Positions 1-10,600 of a stretch of DNA of 64,000 nucleotides are shown here, piece by piece. The stretch comes from Bog-950 sp964631835 (GTDB taxonomy: Bacteria; Bacteroidota; Bacteroidia; Chitinophagales; LD1): NCBI GenBank assembly GCA_964631835.1, contig CAZWAD010000001.1:248001-312000 (forward strand), in the 5' to 3' direction. The notes below the pieces were generated by a model. That model was not told the DNA's origin and ran no database searches. It saw only the letters and a list, made by a program, of their open reading frames with translations. The position numbers and the translations under genes were made by a program. Within the stretch, counting starts at the first letter, position 1, and each line of letters starts with the position of its first letter.

Positions 1-2
1 CG

Positions 3-2510
3 AACTGGACTTTTCAGATGGTCGGAACAAGAACATCCACCAGCACTCAAATAACAAGCGCCACTACATTTGGTGAATTTCAGATTGGAGAAGGTGGTTA
101 TATCTGGACAGGGCTTGGCGCAAATGATTTTTGGAACACTTCTGCCAATTGGGTAGGAAATTTGGTCCCCGTAAATGACTGCAGCTCGAATGTGTTTATT
201 TCGACCGGAACTCCACGTAACCCCAAGCTTGTTGCGGATGTAAACATTGGAGAGATGGAACTTGGAGACGGGAAAACTTTAGATATTCAAAGCTATAACC
301 TGAGTGTTTGTGTCGGATGGACGGGTGGAACCTCTGCCACCTCAACAGTTACCGGTACGGGTAAAGTTATTCTTAACGGCAGCTCATCTCAATCACTCAA
401 CGGCATTACGGGCTTTCAAACTCTGCGGCTGAATAATTCAGCAGGAGCGCAAATGCAGCCGGGCTCGAACTTCAGCATTTATAAATCTGTGGAATTACAA
501 AGCGGCACTTTGAATGTAAACGGACAAACATTGACATTTAAAAGCACTTCAGCAGGCAATTATGCGTATCTCAATAATTTTTCGTCAGGTTTTACAGGAA
601 CAATTACCGGCAATGTAAATGCTGAAGTTACAGTTTCCCTAAGCGGAGTAAACCAGCATTTTATGGGTTCACCGGTAAGCGCTACCGTGCTTCAATACGG
701 AGCAAACGGAACTTCCGGTTATGTTTCACCGACTTATGTAGGGGGATTATGTGATGAATCAAAAAGCGCAGTGGGTGGCCCTTACGGAAATGTTTTCAGT
801 TGGGAGGAGAATAAACCATTGACCGCTCCGGGCGGAGCCTGCCCGCTTTACGGCTGGAAAGTTGAAACGTCCGGTAGTATGGTGGATGGAAAGGGTTATT
901 CGGTTTACCTCACCGGGGGCACTGTAAGTATTTCAGGCAATCCGAATCAGAACAGCACTTATACCGTAAGCGGCTTGGCGAACACCGGATATTCGTTAGG
1001 AACAGTTCAAAATCCATCCACCAATACTTACACTTCCGGCTGGCAGCTTCTGGGCAATCCATATCTGGCACCATACAATATGCTTGGCTCCATTACGGCA
1101 TCTCCGAACAATGGAAATTTTGATGATATGATGGTATGGGTGGCAAGCGGGCGGTTCAGCGGCACTTATCAATCATTGATTAGCGGAGGTTTTAATGGCA
1201 ATATGCTGGCCCCTTTTCAAGGTGTAATGGTTCACCGCGGAAACGGAGGGAGCGCATCAGCCTCACAATCTGCTGCCTCATTTGAGTTTAATAAAAATTA
1301 TCTCAGCACACCGGTAACACTACCTCAATTTACCCGGCAAATCAGCCAAAATCAATTAAGTATTGAAATTGCAGGCAATGGATTTGAAGATGTAACCTAC
1401 ATAGAATTCAACACAGCCGCCAGTTCAAATTTCGATATTGGTTATGACTCCAGAAAAATGATGAGCCGGTTTGGTCAGCCCACTATTTATACCTTGCTGA
1501 ATGGTGAAGTGATGTCATCCAATATTAACCATTCCATTCACGAAGTTTCGGCTATTCCTCTAAATACAGCTCCGGGAGCTGACGGAACTTTCACTTTCAC
1601 TTTTAATGGCATCAGTAGTTTTGACCCCACCAGCTATATTTTTCTCGAAGATAAGGCAACCGGTACGTATCAGGATATGCGCAGCTTAAGTAGCTACACA
1701 TTTACAATGAATCAAACCGATGCGCTCGACCGGTTTGTAATTCATTTTACGCCTGCGGCACAAATCACAACAGCTGATGCAAGTTGCAATTCGGCAGGTA
1801 TGCTCAACATCGAGCAACCGGGAAACGCACAATGGCAATATGTTGTAAACAACAATGGCACACCCATCAGCAGCGGAAGTTTGAATAGCACTACACCGGT
1901 TACGCTCAGCTTGCCGGCCGGAAGCTATGAGCTTATACTTACGGATATCAACGGGTATTCAGTAACACAAAATATTCAGGTGCATGGCGCACTGCCAATA
2001 GCTGCACAATTTAATGGCAACAGCAATACGATTGAAGAAGATGAGGTAATCACCTTTACATCTTCAACTCCTGACGCTGTAACTTACTTTTGGGATTTTG
2101 GCGATGGAACTACCGATAACCAATTTCAGGTTGTCAGCCATCAATACCCGCAGCAGGGAGTTTATACGGTTACTCTAACAGTTACGAATCAATTTGGCTG
2201 CGTTTCTTCGGTTTCTAAAATCATTACAGTTACTGCAAAAACCATCAGCGGCATAAATAGCCTGAACGAAAGCGCAATTTCTATCTGGAGTGCGGGAAAT
2301 AAAGTATTTATTGATTTCAGCAAGCCGAAAACCACAAATGCCGTAATTGATATTTACAATATTCTCGGGCAGCAATTAAGCAGCGCACGGTTTGATAGAA
2401 AATCGGTTTATAGCAATCAGATTGACAATCTCAGGGCGGCTTATGTGATAGTGCGAGTAAAAAATGAAGATGAGATAATCACCAAAAAGCTTTTCCTCGC
2501 AGGCGATTAA
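3..2510 (+). CDS. Secreted protein with PKD domain and T9SS C-terminal sorting domain (5' truncated)
   Basis: The reading frame is open to the left edge of the window, so the N-terminus and signal peptide are missing; the ATG at 18 is internal. The visible part (about 830 residues) is rich in Ser, Thr, Gly and Asn, typical of large secreted Bacteroidota proteins. A PKD-type Ig fold lies near residues 655-740 (counted from base 18), with the hallmark WDFGDGT around residue 693. The last 85 residues form a T9SS type A sorting domain: a beta strand, 'IDIYNILGQQL', then a terminal 'IITKKLFLAG'. By family knowledge this tail directs the protein across the outer membrane through the Por/T9SS machinery, followed by cleavage and surface attachment or release. 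The function of the long N-terminal part is not recognisable. A strong terminator follows directly. Confidence 0.85.
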   Translation, partial: NWTFQMVGTRTSTSTQITSATTFGEFQIGEGGYIWTGLGANDFWNTSANWVGNLVPVNDCSSNVFISTGTPRNPKLVADVNIGEMELGDGKTLDIQSYNLSVCVGWTGGTSATSTVTGTGKVILNGSSSQSLNGITGFQTLRLNNSAGAQMQPGSNFSIYKSVELQSGTLNVNGQTLTFKSTSAGNYAYLNNFSSGFTGTITGNVNAEVTVSLSGVNQHFMGSPVSATVLQYGANGTSGYVSPTYVGGLCDESKSAVGGPYGNVFSWEENKPLTAPGGACPLYGWKVETSGSMVDGKGYSVYLTGGTVSISGNPNQNSTYTVSGLANTGYSLGTVQNPSTNTYTSGWQLLGNPYLAPYNMLGSITASPNNGNFDDMMVWVASGRFSGTYQSLISGGFNGNMLAPFQGVMVHRGNGGSASASQSAASFEFNKNYLSTPVTLPQFTRQISQNQLSIEIAGNGFEDVTYIEFNTAASSNFDIGYDSRKMMSRFGQPTIYTLLNGEVMSSNINHSIHEVSAIPLNTAPGADGTFTFTFNGISSFDPTSYIFLEDKATGTYQDMRSLSSYTFTMNQTDALDRFVIHFTPAAQITTADASCNSAGMLNIEQPGNAQWQYVVNNNGTPISSGSLNSTTPVTLSLPAGSYELILTDINGYSVTQNIQVHGALPIAAQFNGNSNTIEEDEVITFTSSTPDAVTYFWDFGDGTTDNQFQVVSHQYPQQGVYTVTLTVTNQFGCVSSVSKIITVTAKTISGINSLNESAISIWSAGNKVFIDFSKPKTTNAVIDIYNILGQQLSSARFDRKSVYSNQIDNLRAAYVIVRVKNEDEIITKKLFLAGD

Positions 2511-2534
2511 ATCCCTCCAAATATTCATTGAAAG

Positions 2535-2566
2535 AAAACGTCCTGTAATAGCAGGACGTTTTTTAT
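2535..2566 (+). terminator. Rho-independent terminator after the T9SS cargo gene
   Basis: A perfect 11-bp stem (2535-2545 with 2552-2562, arm AAAACGTCCTG) encloses a 6-base loop, and the 3' arm runs into a T-rich tract. It ends transcription 25 bases after the upstream stop codon and insulates the next gene. Confidence 0.9.
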
Positions 2567-2575
2567 TTCAACACC

Positions 2576-3574
2576 ATGGCAGAAATAACATATCAACGAA
2601 ATGAATCGCTTAAAACAATTCTTCCGGGTTGGAAAGGAAACCCGGTAATCAACGGCAGATTCATTGACCCGCATAAACCGTTTAGCGGCTCTTTCCGAAA
2701 GGTTTTGAAGTGGCAGCTTTCAAAGAGGGAAAAACGTAATGAAAAGAAAAGGGATACATGGAGGTTGACCGTAAGAAAAGGAAATGATTTTTTGCAGCAT
2801 AAGGAAGATTGTATCGTTTGGTTGGGCCATGCTTCATTTTTTATTCAATTGCGCGGGGTGCGAATTCTGACTGACCCGGTGTTCGGCAGAATTTCGGGAA
2901 TTGTACCGCGCTATTCTGACCCCCCCTGTTCTCCCAACGATTTTACCGGTATAGATTATGTTTTGCTCTCTCATGCCCATCGCGACCACTGCGACAAAAC
3001 CTCTTTACAGAAAATTTTTACTCAAAACAATTCCGCTAAACTTCTCACTTCGCTGAATACTGCAAAGCTGGTATATGGCTGGATTGATGATTTACACTTT
3101 GAAGAAGCAGGCTGGTACCAGCAATACAATTTGCCGCAGAAGAATCTGAAAATTACTTTTCTGTCCGCACAGCACTGGAGCAACCGGTACCTGTGGGACA
3201 TCAACAAAACCCTTTACGGAAGTTTCATGCTCGAAGCAGACGGATTGAATATTTTTTTCGGAGGAGACTCGGGCTATTCATCTTATTCGAAGCAAATCGC
3301 TGAACTATTTCCGAACATTGACATTGCCATGCTCGGTGTTGGCGCCTACACTCCTTCGTTTATGATGAAGGATGTTCATACCAATCCGTACGAGGCAGTG
3401 GATGTGTTTCACGATTTAAAGGCAAAAACTTTTATCCCTATGCACTACGGAACATTTGATTTGGCTGATGAACCGTTAGGCGAACCATATCGCATTCTCA
3501 CACAGTTAAAAACAGAGAAAAGAATAAATGGTAATATCAGAATTCCGGAGGTTGGTGAGGTAATGAATCTTTAG
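2576..3574 (+). CDS. MBL-fold metallo-hydrolase, UlaG/NAPE-PLD-like
   Basis: A 332-residue metallo-beta-lactamase-fold hydrolase. The metal-binding motif HAHRDHCD starts at H133; further expected ligands are the Asp in GGDSGY and the His in 'PMHYGTF' near the C-terminus. An N-terminal basic stretch (about 90 residues) before 'VWLGHASFFIQ' is typical of the NAPE-PLD/RomA-like branch, whose known members cleave phosphodiester bonds in N-acyl phospholipids, though bacterial members are mostly uncharacterised. There is no signal peptide, so it is probably cytoplasmic. It lies alone between a terminator and the convergent nhaA. The substrate cannot be told from sequence. Confidence 0.85.
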   Translation: MAEITYQRNESLKTILPGWKGNPVINGRFIDPHKPFSGSFRKVLKWQLSKREKRNEKKRDTWRLTVRKGNDFLQHKEDCIVWLGHASFFIQLRGVRILTDPVFGRISGIVPRYSDPPCSPNDFTGIDYVLLSHAHRDHCDKTSLQKIFTQNNSAKLLTSLNTAKLVYGWIDDLHFEEAGWYQQYNLPQKNLKITFLSAQHWSNRYLWDINKTLYGSFMLEADGLNIFFGGDSGYSSYSKQIAELFPNIDIAMLGVGAYTPSFMMKDVHTNPYEAVDVFHDLKAKTFIPMHYGTFDLADEPLGEPYRILTQLKTEKRINGNIRIPEVGEVMNL

Positions 3575-3599
3575 TTTAAAGAGAAAGAGAATGAAAACG

Positions 3600-4925
3600 T
3601 TACTTATCCTTTGTTGCCGCCCTCAGCCATAAATACCCGCCAGTGCCTGCTATAGCCGATGCGAATAAGATGCTGATTTTAGTGAGGTCCAGCAAAGCCG
3701 GGTCGTGGAAAGCCAGTCCGGCAATGAATAGTGACATGGTGAAACCAACGCCTCCAAGCAGCGCTGTCCCCATCATCATGCTCCAGCTGATTTCTTTAGG
3801 CAATTCAGCAATACCGGTTTTGCAGGCAAGCCATGAAAACAGTGAAATGCCTGTAAACTTCCCAATTATCAAGCCCAGTATAATTCCAAGCGAAACGGAA
3901 TGTTCCCAAAGCGGAATCCCGCTATTTGTAAATACAACTCCTGCATTGGCGAACGCAAAAACCGGCATAATAAAATACATGACCACCGGATGGAGATTGT
4001 GTTCCAATTGCTGCAAAGGCGACTCTGCTTTTTTTCTAAGGTCCTGTAGCTCGCTGATTAGCGCTGCCTGTTCTTCAGTAGGCAACTGGCTGTCGCTTTC
4101 AGGGGCTTTTGCCAGGCGGCTCATCAGCGTTTCGGAACGGGTAATAAAGTCACCTTTCGAAATGAGCGTATTTACCGGTATTGTAAATGCAACTAAGATT
4201 CCGGCTACGGTGGCATGAACCCCCGAAAATAGAAACGCAAGCCACACTCCACCGATTCCCAATACAGCGTAAAAAAGAGTATTCCGCACCCCCAGTATAT
4301 TACCGCCTATCATTACGGCAAGAACTCCCAGCCCCGCAGCGAAATAAGCCAACTCTAACTGCTGCGTATAGAAAATGGCTATAACTGCCACCGCTCCAAG
4401 GTCATCAACAATAGCGAAGGCGGTAAGGAAAATTTTAAGCGAAAGCGGTATACGCCTGCCTAACAGAGCAAGAATACCCAGCGAAAACGCTATGTCGGTT
4501 GCCATCGGAATTCCCCATCCGCTTCTGCCTGCTCCGTCTTTATTCAGTACGAAATAAATAATGGCGGGAAACATCAGCCCGCCCAGCGCTGCAACAACCG
4601 GAAGGGCTGCTTTGCGTTTTGCTGATAATTCACCTACTAATATTTCTCGTTTTATTTCCATGCCTACCAAAAAGAAGAACATCGCCATTAAACCATCGTT
4701 AATCCAGAGTATCAGCGGTTTTGAAACGGCAAACCCCTCTCCCTCTAATCCGATGGTGAATCTGGTTGCCAGCATTTGGAAATAGCCCGCATTGAGCGGT
4801 GAGTTAACTACAAGCAACGCGGATATTGTAGAGAGAAGCAGCAGCAAACCCGGTGCTGCCGTTGTTTGCATGAGTCCCGCTACGGTTTCGAGGGGGAGTA
4901 ATAAAAATCTGGTCTTGTTGTTCAT
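3600..4925 (-). CDS. nhaA: Na+/H+ antiporter NhaA
   Basis: A 441-residue inner-membrane antiporter that exchanges external H+ for internal Na+ (or Li+), giving sodium and alkaline-pH tolerance. The paired aspartates of the ion site are seen as 'AIVDDLGAV' (D174, D175), and the partner Asp as 'MATDIAFSLG' (D144). Many hydrophobic helices cover the length. A hydrophilic loop of about 50 residues (around 260-310, 'APESDSQLPTEEQAALISEL') lies between the two helical halves and makes it longer than the roughly 388-residue E. coli protein; such insertions occur in Bacteroidota NhaA. It is monocistronic, convergent with the MBL gene and divergent from the alpha/beta hydrolase. Confidence 0.95.
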   Translation of the reverse strand: MNNKTRFLLLPLETVAGLMQTTAAPGLLLLLSTISALLVVNSPLNAGYFQMLATRFTIGLEGEGFAVSKPLILWINDGLMAMFFFLVGMEIKREILVGELSAKRKAALPVVAALGGLMFPAIIYFVLNKDGAGRSGWGIPMATDIAFSLGILALLGRRIPLSLKIFLTAFAIVDDLGAVAVIAIFYTQQLELAYFAAGLGVLAVMIGGNILGVRNTLFYAVLGIGGVWLAFLFSGVHATVAGILVAFTIPVNTLISKGDFITRSETLMSRLAKAPESDSQLPTEEQAALISELQDLRKKAESPLQQLEHNLHPVVMYFIMPVFAFANAGVVFTNSGIPLWEHSVSLGIILGLIIGKFTGISLFSWLACKTGIAELPKEISWSMMMGTALLGGVGFTMSLFIAGLAFHDPALLDLTKISILFASAIAGTGGYLWLRAATKDK

Positions 4926-5050
4926 CCGTATGGCAGTAAAAAGTGATACATTCAGAAGAATCGGAAATATAATTCTTTTCGGCAGGTTTCAGATATACCA
5001 ACAATTAAAACAGGCGAAGTTTCTGAATGGTAATCTGTTATTTTCACAAC

Positions 5051-6016
5051 ATGCCCAGGTTCCCTTTTCCGATTCGTTTTATTCTCTGGCTCACCAACCT
5101 GTTTATGGTTAACCCGCGCAAGCCCCTGAACGAAACCCGCAGGCGTACCAATTATTTTATGCGCATGATGAACCGGAGGGCGGCTTTGAAGTTTCCCGAT
5201 TTTTATTCGGAACAGAAAACAGGTTTTACCTCAAAAGAAGGGCATGAAATAAGATTGAAAATATACACACCGGTAAAAACAAGCGAACAATTACCCGTAT
5301 GGGTTTACTTTCACGGTGGCGGTTTTGCCTGGGGCGCCTACGATGCGCGCAGCAATTTTCTGAAAGCTATTGCCACCAAGGCAAATTGTATTGTGGCAAG
5401 CGTGGCTTATCGCTTGTCGCCCGAATATCCTTTTCCTGCCGGGGTGAATGATTGCTACGAAACCGCGCTTTGGGTTTCGCAGAATGCTAAAAAATTTGGC
5501 GGAGATAAAAGCAGAATTGCCGTAGGCGGGGAAAGCGCGGGAGGGAACCTTTCGGCTGCGGTGGCTCAAATGGCGCGCGACAAGGGCGCTCCGGAAATTC
5601 TTCATCAGACTTTGTTGTATCCTACTGTTGATGCCACGCTTACTCATGCTTCTATTGAAAAATACGCCTCCGGTTACCTGATTAACAAGGAGCAGATGCA
5701 CAACTTTCGCGATTCGTATTTGCCGAACGAAAGCGACCGGAAGAACCCTTACGCCTCACCCTTGTTTGGCAGTCTGCAAAATCTTCCGCCTGCGTTGGTT
5801 ATCACCGCCCAATGCGACCCGCTGGTGGATGAGGGAAACTTATATGCCGGAAAACTGAAGCAAAACGGAGTACCTGTGGTTCATAAAGAATATGAAAACA
5901 TGATTCACGATTTTGTGCTACTCATGCCGCGCTTTCTTCCCGAAGCGAGAGAGGCTATGGATTTGATTGCGCAGGAGGTAAAGAAAGCCTTCGGGCAAAC
6001 AACCGCTGCCGGATAA
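5051..6016 (+). CDS. Alpha/beta hydrolase, hormone-sensitive-lipase family
   Basis: An esterase/lipase of the HSL family, about 321 residues from the ATG at 5051. The oxyanion-hole motif FHGGGF is present, the nucleophile elbow is GESAGG (Ser codon at 5534), and the acid and base are expected in 'ITAQCDPLVDEG' and 'MIHDFVLL'. These signatures are those of bacterial HSL esterases acting on short to medium acyl esters. An in-frame ATG at 5027 would add eight residues; the 5051 start ('MPRFPFPIRF') looks more natural for the hydrophobic N-terminus, but no ribosome-binding site decides it. It is divergent from nhaA and followed by a region with a gene remnant. Confidence 0.88.
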   Translation: MPRFPFPIRFILWLTNLFMVNPRKPLNETRRRTNYFMRMMNRRAALKFPDFYSEQKTGFTSKEGHEIRLKIYTPVKTSEQLPVWVYFHGGGFAWGAYDARSNFLKAIATKANCIVASVAYRLSPEYPFPAGVNDCYETALWVSQNAKKFGGDKSRIAVGGESAGGNLSAAVAQMARDKGAPEILHQTLLYPTVDATLTHASIEKYASGYLINKEQMHNFRDSYLPNESDRKNPYASPLFGSLQNLPPALVITAQCDPLVDEGNLYAGKLKQNGVPVVHKEYENMIHDFVLLMPRFLPEAREAMDLIAQEVKKAFGQTTAAG

Positions 6017-6199
6017 TGGAGCGTGTGCTGCCATTAATACCGCTTAGGTTAAAGGCTCAGTTTGCTAAGAGATACAATATGAAAAATCCAACCGCGTGTA
6101 CGGAGGCCGTACATACAATATGAAATATCATATTCAGAAAAGTGAGGCGAGCGGCTACCAAAAAATTTTCGGTGTTTGGGAAAGGTTGGTTATTTTTAG

Positions 6200-6382
6200 A
6201 TTACTTACCAAACCCCAACCCGGCAATGGCTGCAAAGTAGCGGGGGAAACGGAAGAATTGTTTTCAAATCCGAAATCCTAAACTATAAATCAGAAATCGC
6301 TCCTGATGTTGCAAGAGGTGTTTACCTGCTGCGGGTAAGTTCCTCTAAAGGCAGCGCGGTGAGAAGGCTGGTGAGGATGTAG
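6200..6382 (+). pseudogene. Decayed T9SS C-terminal sorting domain remnant
   Basis: No intact gene occupies 6017-6383. The frame open from 6200 to the TAG at 6380-6382 ends with 'PDVARGVYLLRV' followed by 'SSKGSAVRRLVRM', which is the standard ending of a T9SS type A sorting domain. In another frame, at 6208-6237, it reads 'PNPNPAMAAK', like the YPNPA start of the same domain, so at least one frameshift separates the two halves. No start codon and no plausible cargo domain are visible upstream. The stop lies one base before the convergent tolC-like gene. I read it as the fossil 3' end of a secreted-protein gene. Confidence 0.6.
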
Positions 6383-6383
6383 C

Positions 6384-7691
6384 TTATTTAACTAACTCAC
6401 CTTTCAGCTTCAGCATTTCCGTTTCCGCCACCTTAGCCGCATAGCGCGCATTAACTAAACGGGTAAGTGCGTTTACATAACTTACCTGTGCTTCGCGCAG
6501 TTCAATCGAAGTGGATTGCGCAAGGCGGAAACGTTCCAAAGCAATTTTCTGGTTTTCGTCAGCAAGGGAAATATTTTCCTCTTCCAGTTTCAACTGCTCT
6601 ATAGCGCTGGTGTAATCTTTAAGCGCTTTGTAGTAACTCAGTTTGGTTTGAAACCGGACTTTCTCTAAGTTGAATTGCGATGAAAGAATTGCTATAGATG
6701 CAATTTTATTTTGCCGTAGAGTATTCAGCCCGTTGAAAAGAGGGATGTTGAGTGAGAATCCGGCATTCAACCCGTAATTCTGGTTCGATAAAAAGAACCC
6801 GGCTGAATTATTTACCCGGTTGTAGTTATAACCAACAATACCGGTGAGGTTGGGCAGATAGCCGGAGAATGCTTCTTTCTTTTCAAACTTTGCCGCTTCT
6901 ACGCTTTTCGTTGCAGCTTTTATCTGAAAGTTGTTTTCCAAATCGGCAGTTGGATTTGTTTGGGCAATCGGGATAGAGTCGCTTGTTAAAAATTCAGTAT
7001 CTGCATTACGGGCAAGCAGGTTGTTCAAATCGGCTTTGCGCTGTTCAATTATTTTTTTCTGAGCAAGCAAATTGCTTTTCTGTTCATTCAGGTCAACCTT
7101 TGCCTGTAATAAATCTGATTTACCCGATGCGCCTACCTTGAATTTTGTATCGGCAAGATTTGCCCGCTCGTTCGAAATGCGGATGGCTTCTTCAATAGCC
7201 CGTTGCTGTTGCTGAGCGCGGACCACATCGTAATAGGCATTCATTACGTTCGCAATGGCAGTTTGTAACTCGTCTTTGAACTGTAGTTGACCGATTTCTT
7301 CCAGCCGTTTCAGTTTGCTTTTTGTAGCAAACATTTTCAAGCCATCAAACAAAGTCCAGTTAAGGGCAATGCCTGCGCTGAGGTTATTGCCGGTTACATT
7401 GTTGCGGTTGATTTCTGTGCCGTTGGTAAATCTTTGATTCAGGTTGTTCAGTGTATAGTTATCGCTCACCGCGGCATTTACGCCTGGAAGCATTCCCGCA
7501 TTTCCAACGGTATTGTTTCGTGAAGCAATTTCGGCTTCATTTTTTGCCAGCAGAATGTCGTAATTGTTTTTGAGCGCAATTTCAACGGCTTGCTCAACAG
7601 TGAGTATTTCCTGGGCAGAAAGCAGAAGAAAGTTCACGCAGAGAGCGCAGAGGAACAGAGGGCGCAAAAAAAGTATTCTTTTATCCGGCAT
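6384..7691 (-). CDS. TolC-family outer membrane efflux protein
   Basis: A 435-residue outer membrane channel of the TolC/OprM type. There is a signal peptide (hydrophobic 'PLFLCALCVNFLLLSAQ'), then 'ILTVEQAVEIALKNNYDILL', the usual start of the first periplasmic helix. Long amphipathic coiled-coil segments rich in Ala, Gln, Glu and Lys follow in two homologous halves, with short beta segments such as 'FSLNIPLFNGL'. It is the last gene of a minus-strand efflux operon, and its start overlaps the end of the RND pump gene by 11 bases, so the two are translationally coupled. It forms the outer-membrane exit duct of the tripartite pump. Confidence 0.93.
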   Translation of the reverse strand: MPDKRILFLRPLFLCALCVNFLLLSAQEILTVEQAVEIALKNNYDILLAKNEAEIASRNNTVGNAGMLPGVNAAVSDNYTLNNLNQRFTNGTEINRNNVTGNNLSAGIALNWTLFDGLKMFATKSKLKRLEEIGQLQFKDELQTAIANVMNAYYDVVRAQQQQRAIEEAIRISNERANLADTKFKVGASGKSDLLQAKVDLNEQKSNLLAQKKIIEQRKADLNNLLARNADTEFLTSDSIPIAQTNPTADLENNFQIKAATKSVEAAKFEKKEAFSGYLPNLTGIVGYNYNRVNNSAGFFLSNQNYGLNAGFSLNIPLFNGLNTLRQNKIASIAILSSQFNLEKVRFQTKLSYYKALKDYTSAIEQLKLEEENISLADENQKIALERFRLAQSTSIELREAQVSYVNALTRLVNARYAAKVAETEMLKLKGELVK

Positions 7692-10600
7692 TTTTCTTTT
7701 TGGTTCTGCTCATGAATGAATACATGGCGGGGATAACATATAAAGTCAGCAGCAGCGAAAACATAATTCCGCCAATAACCACAACCCCCAGAGAAGTTCT
7801 GCTCTGGGCTCCGGCACTAAGGGCAAAGGCAATTGGCACCGCACCAAGAGCGGTTGCAATACTCGTCATCAGAATAGGGCGGAGGCGAAGAGCTGCCGCA
7901 TCAATTACCGCAGGTATTTTTTCTTCTCCGGCTAAACGCTTCCGGTTGGCAAATTCCACGATCAGGATTCCATTTTTGGTAACCAACCCAATGAGCATGA
8001 TAATTCCTATTTTGGAAAATATGTTTAACGTTTCGTTAAACATCCATAAGCTCAGCAGTGCACCTGTTATTGCCAGCGGCACGGTCATGATAATAATGAA
8101 GGGGTCAATAAAACTTTCAAACTGTGCAGCAAGGACTAAAATAATTAGCACGATTGCCAAAGCAAACGCAAACCAGATATTTGATGAACTTTCGGCATAG
8201 TCGCGCGATGCACCGCTGAGTGCCGTGTTGAATGAACTATCCAGAGTTTTCTCAGCAATTTCCTGCATGGCGGCTACTCCGTCACCGACAGTTTTTCCGG
8301 GGGCGAGCCCTGCAGAAACTGTTGCGCTTTTATAGCGGTCGTAGTGATAAAGCTGAGGAGGGTTGCTCAACTCTTCAATATTTACCAGGTTATCTAACTG
8401 AATCAGCGCACCTTTGCTGCTGCGTACATAGTATGATTTCAAATCGAGCGGCTCATCGCGGTTGTCTCTGTCCACCTGCCCGATAACCTGGTACTGTTTT
8501 CCGTTCATAATAAAATACCCGAGCCGTCTTCCGCTTAATGCCAATTGGAGAGTAGTAGAAATATCGAGCACGCTTACACCGAGTTCATTTGCTTTCAACC
8601 GGTTAATTTCAATTTGCAATTCCGGGCGGTTGAATTTTAAGTTTACATCTACCCCCTGAAATACGGGACTCATATTCGCTTCCTCTAAAAACTTCGGCAG
8701 CTTTTCTTTTATTTTTTCGAAGTTCAGGTTCTGAATGACAAACTGAACAGGCAATCCAAAACGGGCAGCGCCACCGGTTGAAATGGTCTGGTCCTGCACC
8801 GGAAAATATTTTCCCTCATTAAACCTTCCGGCATTCCTAGCCATGTATTGGGCAATGTCGTTTTGCGAACGCTTACGTGTATCTGACGGGCTCAAACGCA
8901 GGCGTACAAAACCGGTGTTCACCGCACCGCTGCCGGTAAAACCGGGAGCCGTTACGCTCAAAACAATTTCCGCTTCGGGAACGGAGTCCATAGCAAAGGC
9001 GACAATCTTTTCCATGTACCGGTTCATATAATCATAAGAAGTGCCTTCCGGAGCAAGAACACGGAGGCGAAAAGCGCCCCGGTCTTCCAAAGGAGCAAGT
9101 TCATCCTGAAGGTTCATACCGGTGAATATTATCAGGGCGATGCAGGCGGCAAGAATAGGGAACGCGAGCCATCTCCTTTTCATAAATGTTTCAAGCGACT
9201 GCCGGTAACCATTGTCAAGCGCCTGGAAAAAGGGCTCAGTTTGTTTATAGAATGTTGAATGCTCGTTCTTTTTTCTTGTAAGCAGAACGTTTAGAACCGG
9301 AGTGAGTGTAAGCGAAACAAAAGCGGAAATCAGCACCGCCCCGGCAATTACAATTCCAAATTCACGAAAAAGGCTGCCCACAAAACCCTGAAGAAAAATA
9401 ATGGGCAGAAAAACAACAGCCAGCGTAATACTGGTGGCGATTACCGCAAAGAAAATCTCTTCGCTGCCCTCTTTAGCCGCCCGGTGTTTTTCAATTCCCT
9501 TTTCCAGCTTCTTGAAAATATTTTCAGTAACTACAATTCCGTCATCTACCACCAATCCGGTTGCAAGAACAATGGCAAGAAGCGTGAGCACATTGATTGT
9601 AAAACCCGAAAGATACATGATGAAAAAAGCACCAATCAGCGAAACGGGAATATCAATCAGTGGGCGAACGGCAATAAGCCAATCGCGGAAAAACAGGAAG
9701 ATAATGAGCACCACCAGTGCAAAAGCAATGGCAAGCGTTTCGCCTACTTCTATAATGGAACGTTTGATGAAAACTGTTTGGTCGAGGGCTATGTCAAGTT
9801 TAATATCATCGGGAACCTCTTTCTTGATTTGCCCGTAACGTTTGTAAAACTCATTGGCTATCTCCACATAATTGCTGCCGGGCTGAGGAGTAATTGCGAG
9901 CGCAATCATTGGAACCCCTCCCTCTTTCAGAACAGTTTCTTCATTTTCGGGACCGAGAACCACATCTGCCACATCTCGCAGCCGAACCGTCTGATTATCT
10001 CCGCTTTTAACAATCAGGTTTTCAAAATCCTGTTCGGTAGTTAGGCGTCCGAATGTTTTTACGGTTAACTCTGTGTTGTTACCGTAAATTTTTCCGGCAG
10101 GGAGTTCTACATTTTCCTTATTGAGCGCATTTTGGATATCGGTAAAGGCGAGTTTGTAAGCAGAAAGCTTTACGGGGTCAACCCAAATGCGCATGGCGTA
10201 TTTTTTCTCACCCCAAATCTGAACGGTGCTTACACCAGGTATTGTTTGCAGTTTTTCGAGCAATACATTTGACGCATAATCCGAAACCTGCAAATGGTTT
10301 CGGGTATTACTTTGCACAGTCATGGAAATAATGGCATCGCTGTTGGCATCGGCTTTAGTGACCACCGGTGGGGCGTCAATATCCTGTGGTAATTGCCGCA
10401 AAGCCTGTGAAACTTTATCGCGGACATCGTTGGCTGCGGCTTCGAGATTTGCTCCGAGATTAAACTCTACAGTTATATTTGAAGAGCCCATGTTGCTCTC
10501 TGAAGAAATAGTGCGGATGTTTTCAACTCCGTTAATCGCCTTTTCGAGTGGCTCGGTAACTTGCGATTCGATGACATCAGCATTTGCACCGGTGTAATTT

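Noticed and set aside
6096..6281. Small 61-residue plus-strand gene
   Set aside because: It overlaps the decayed T9SS tail in another frame, has no recognisable domain, and its end is inside the pseudogene; it is treated as part of the remnant region.
9484..10044. 186-residue plus-strand frame inside the RND pump
   Set aside because: Antisense to a well-conserved RND transporter; no independent protein features.
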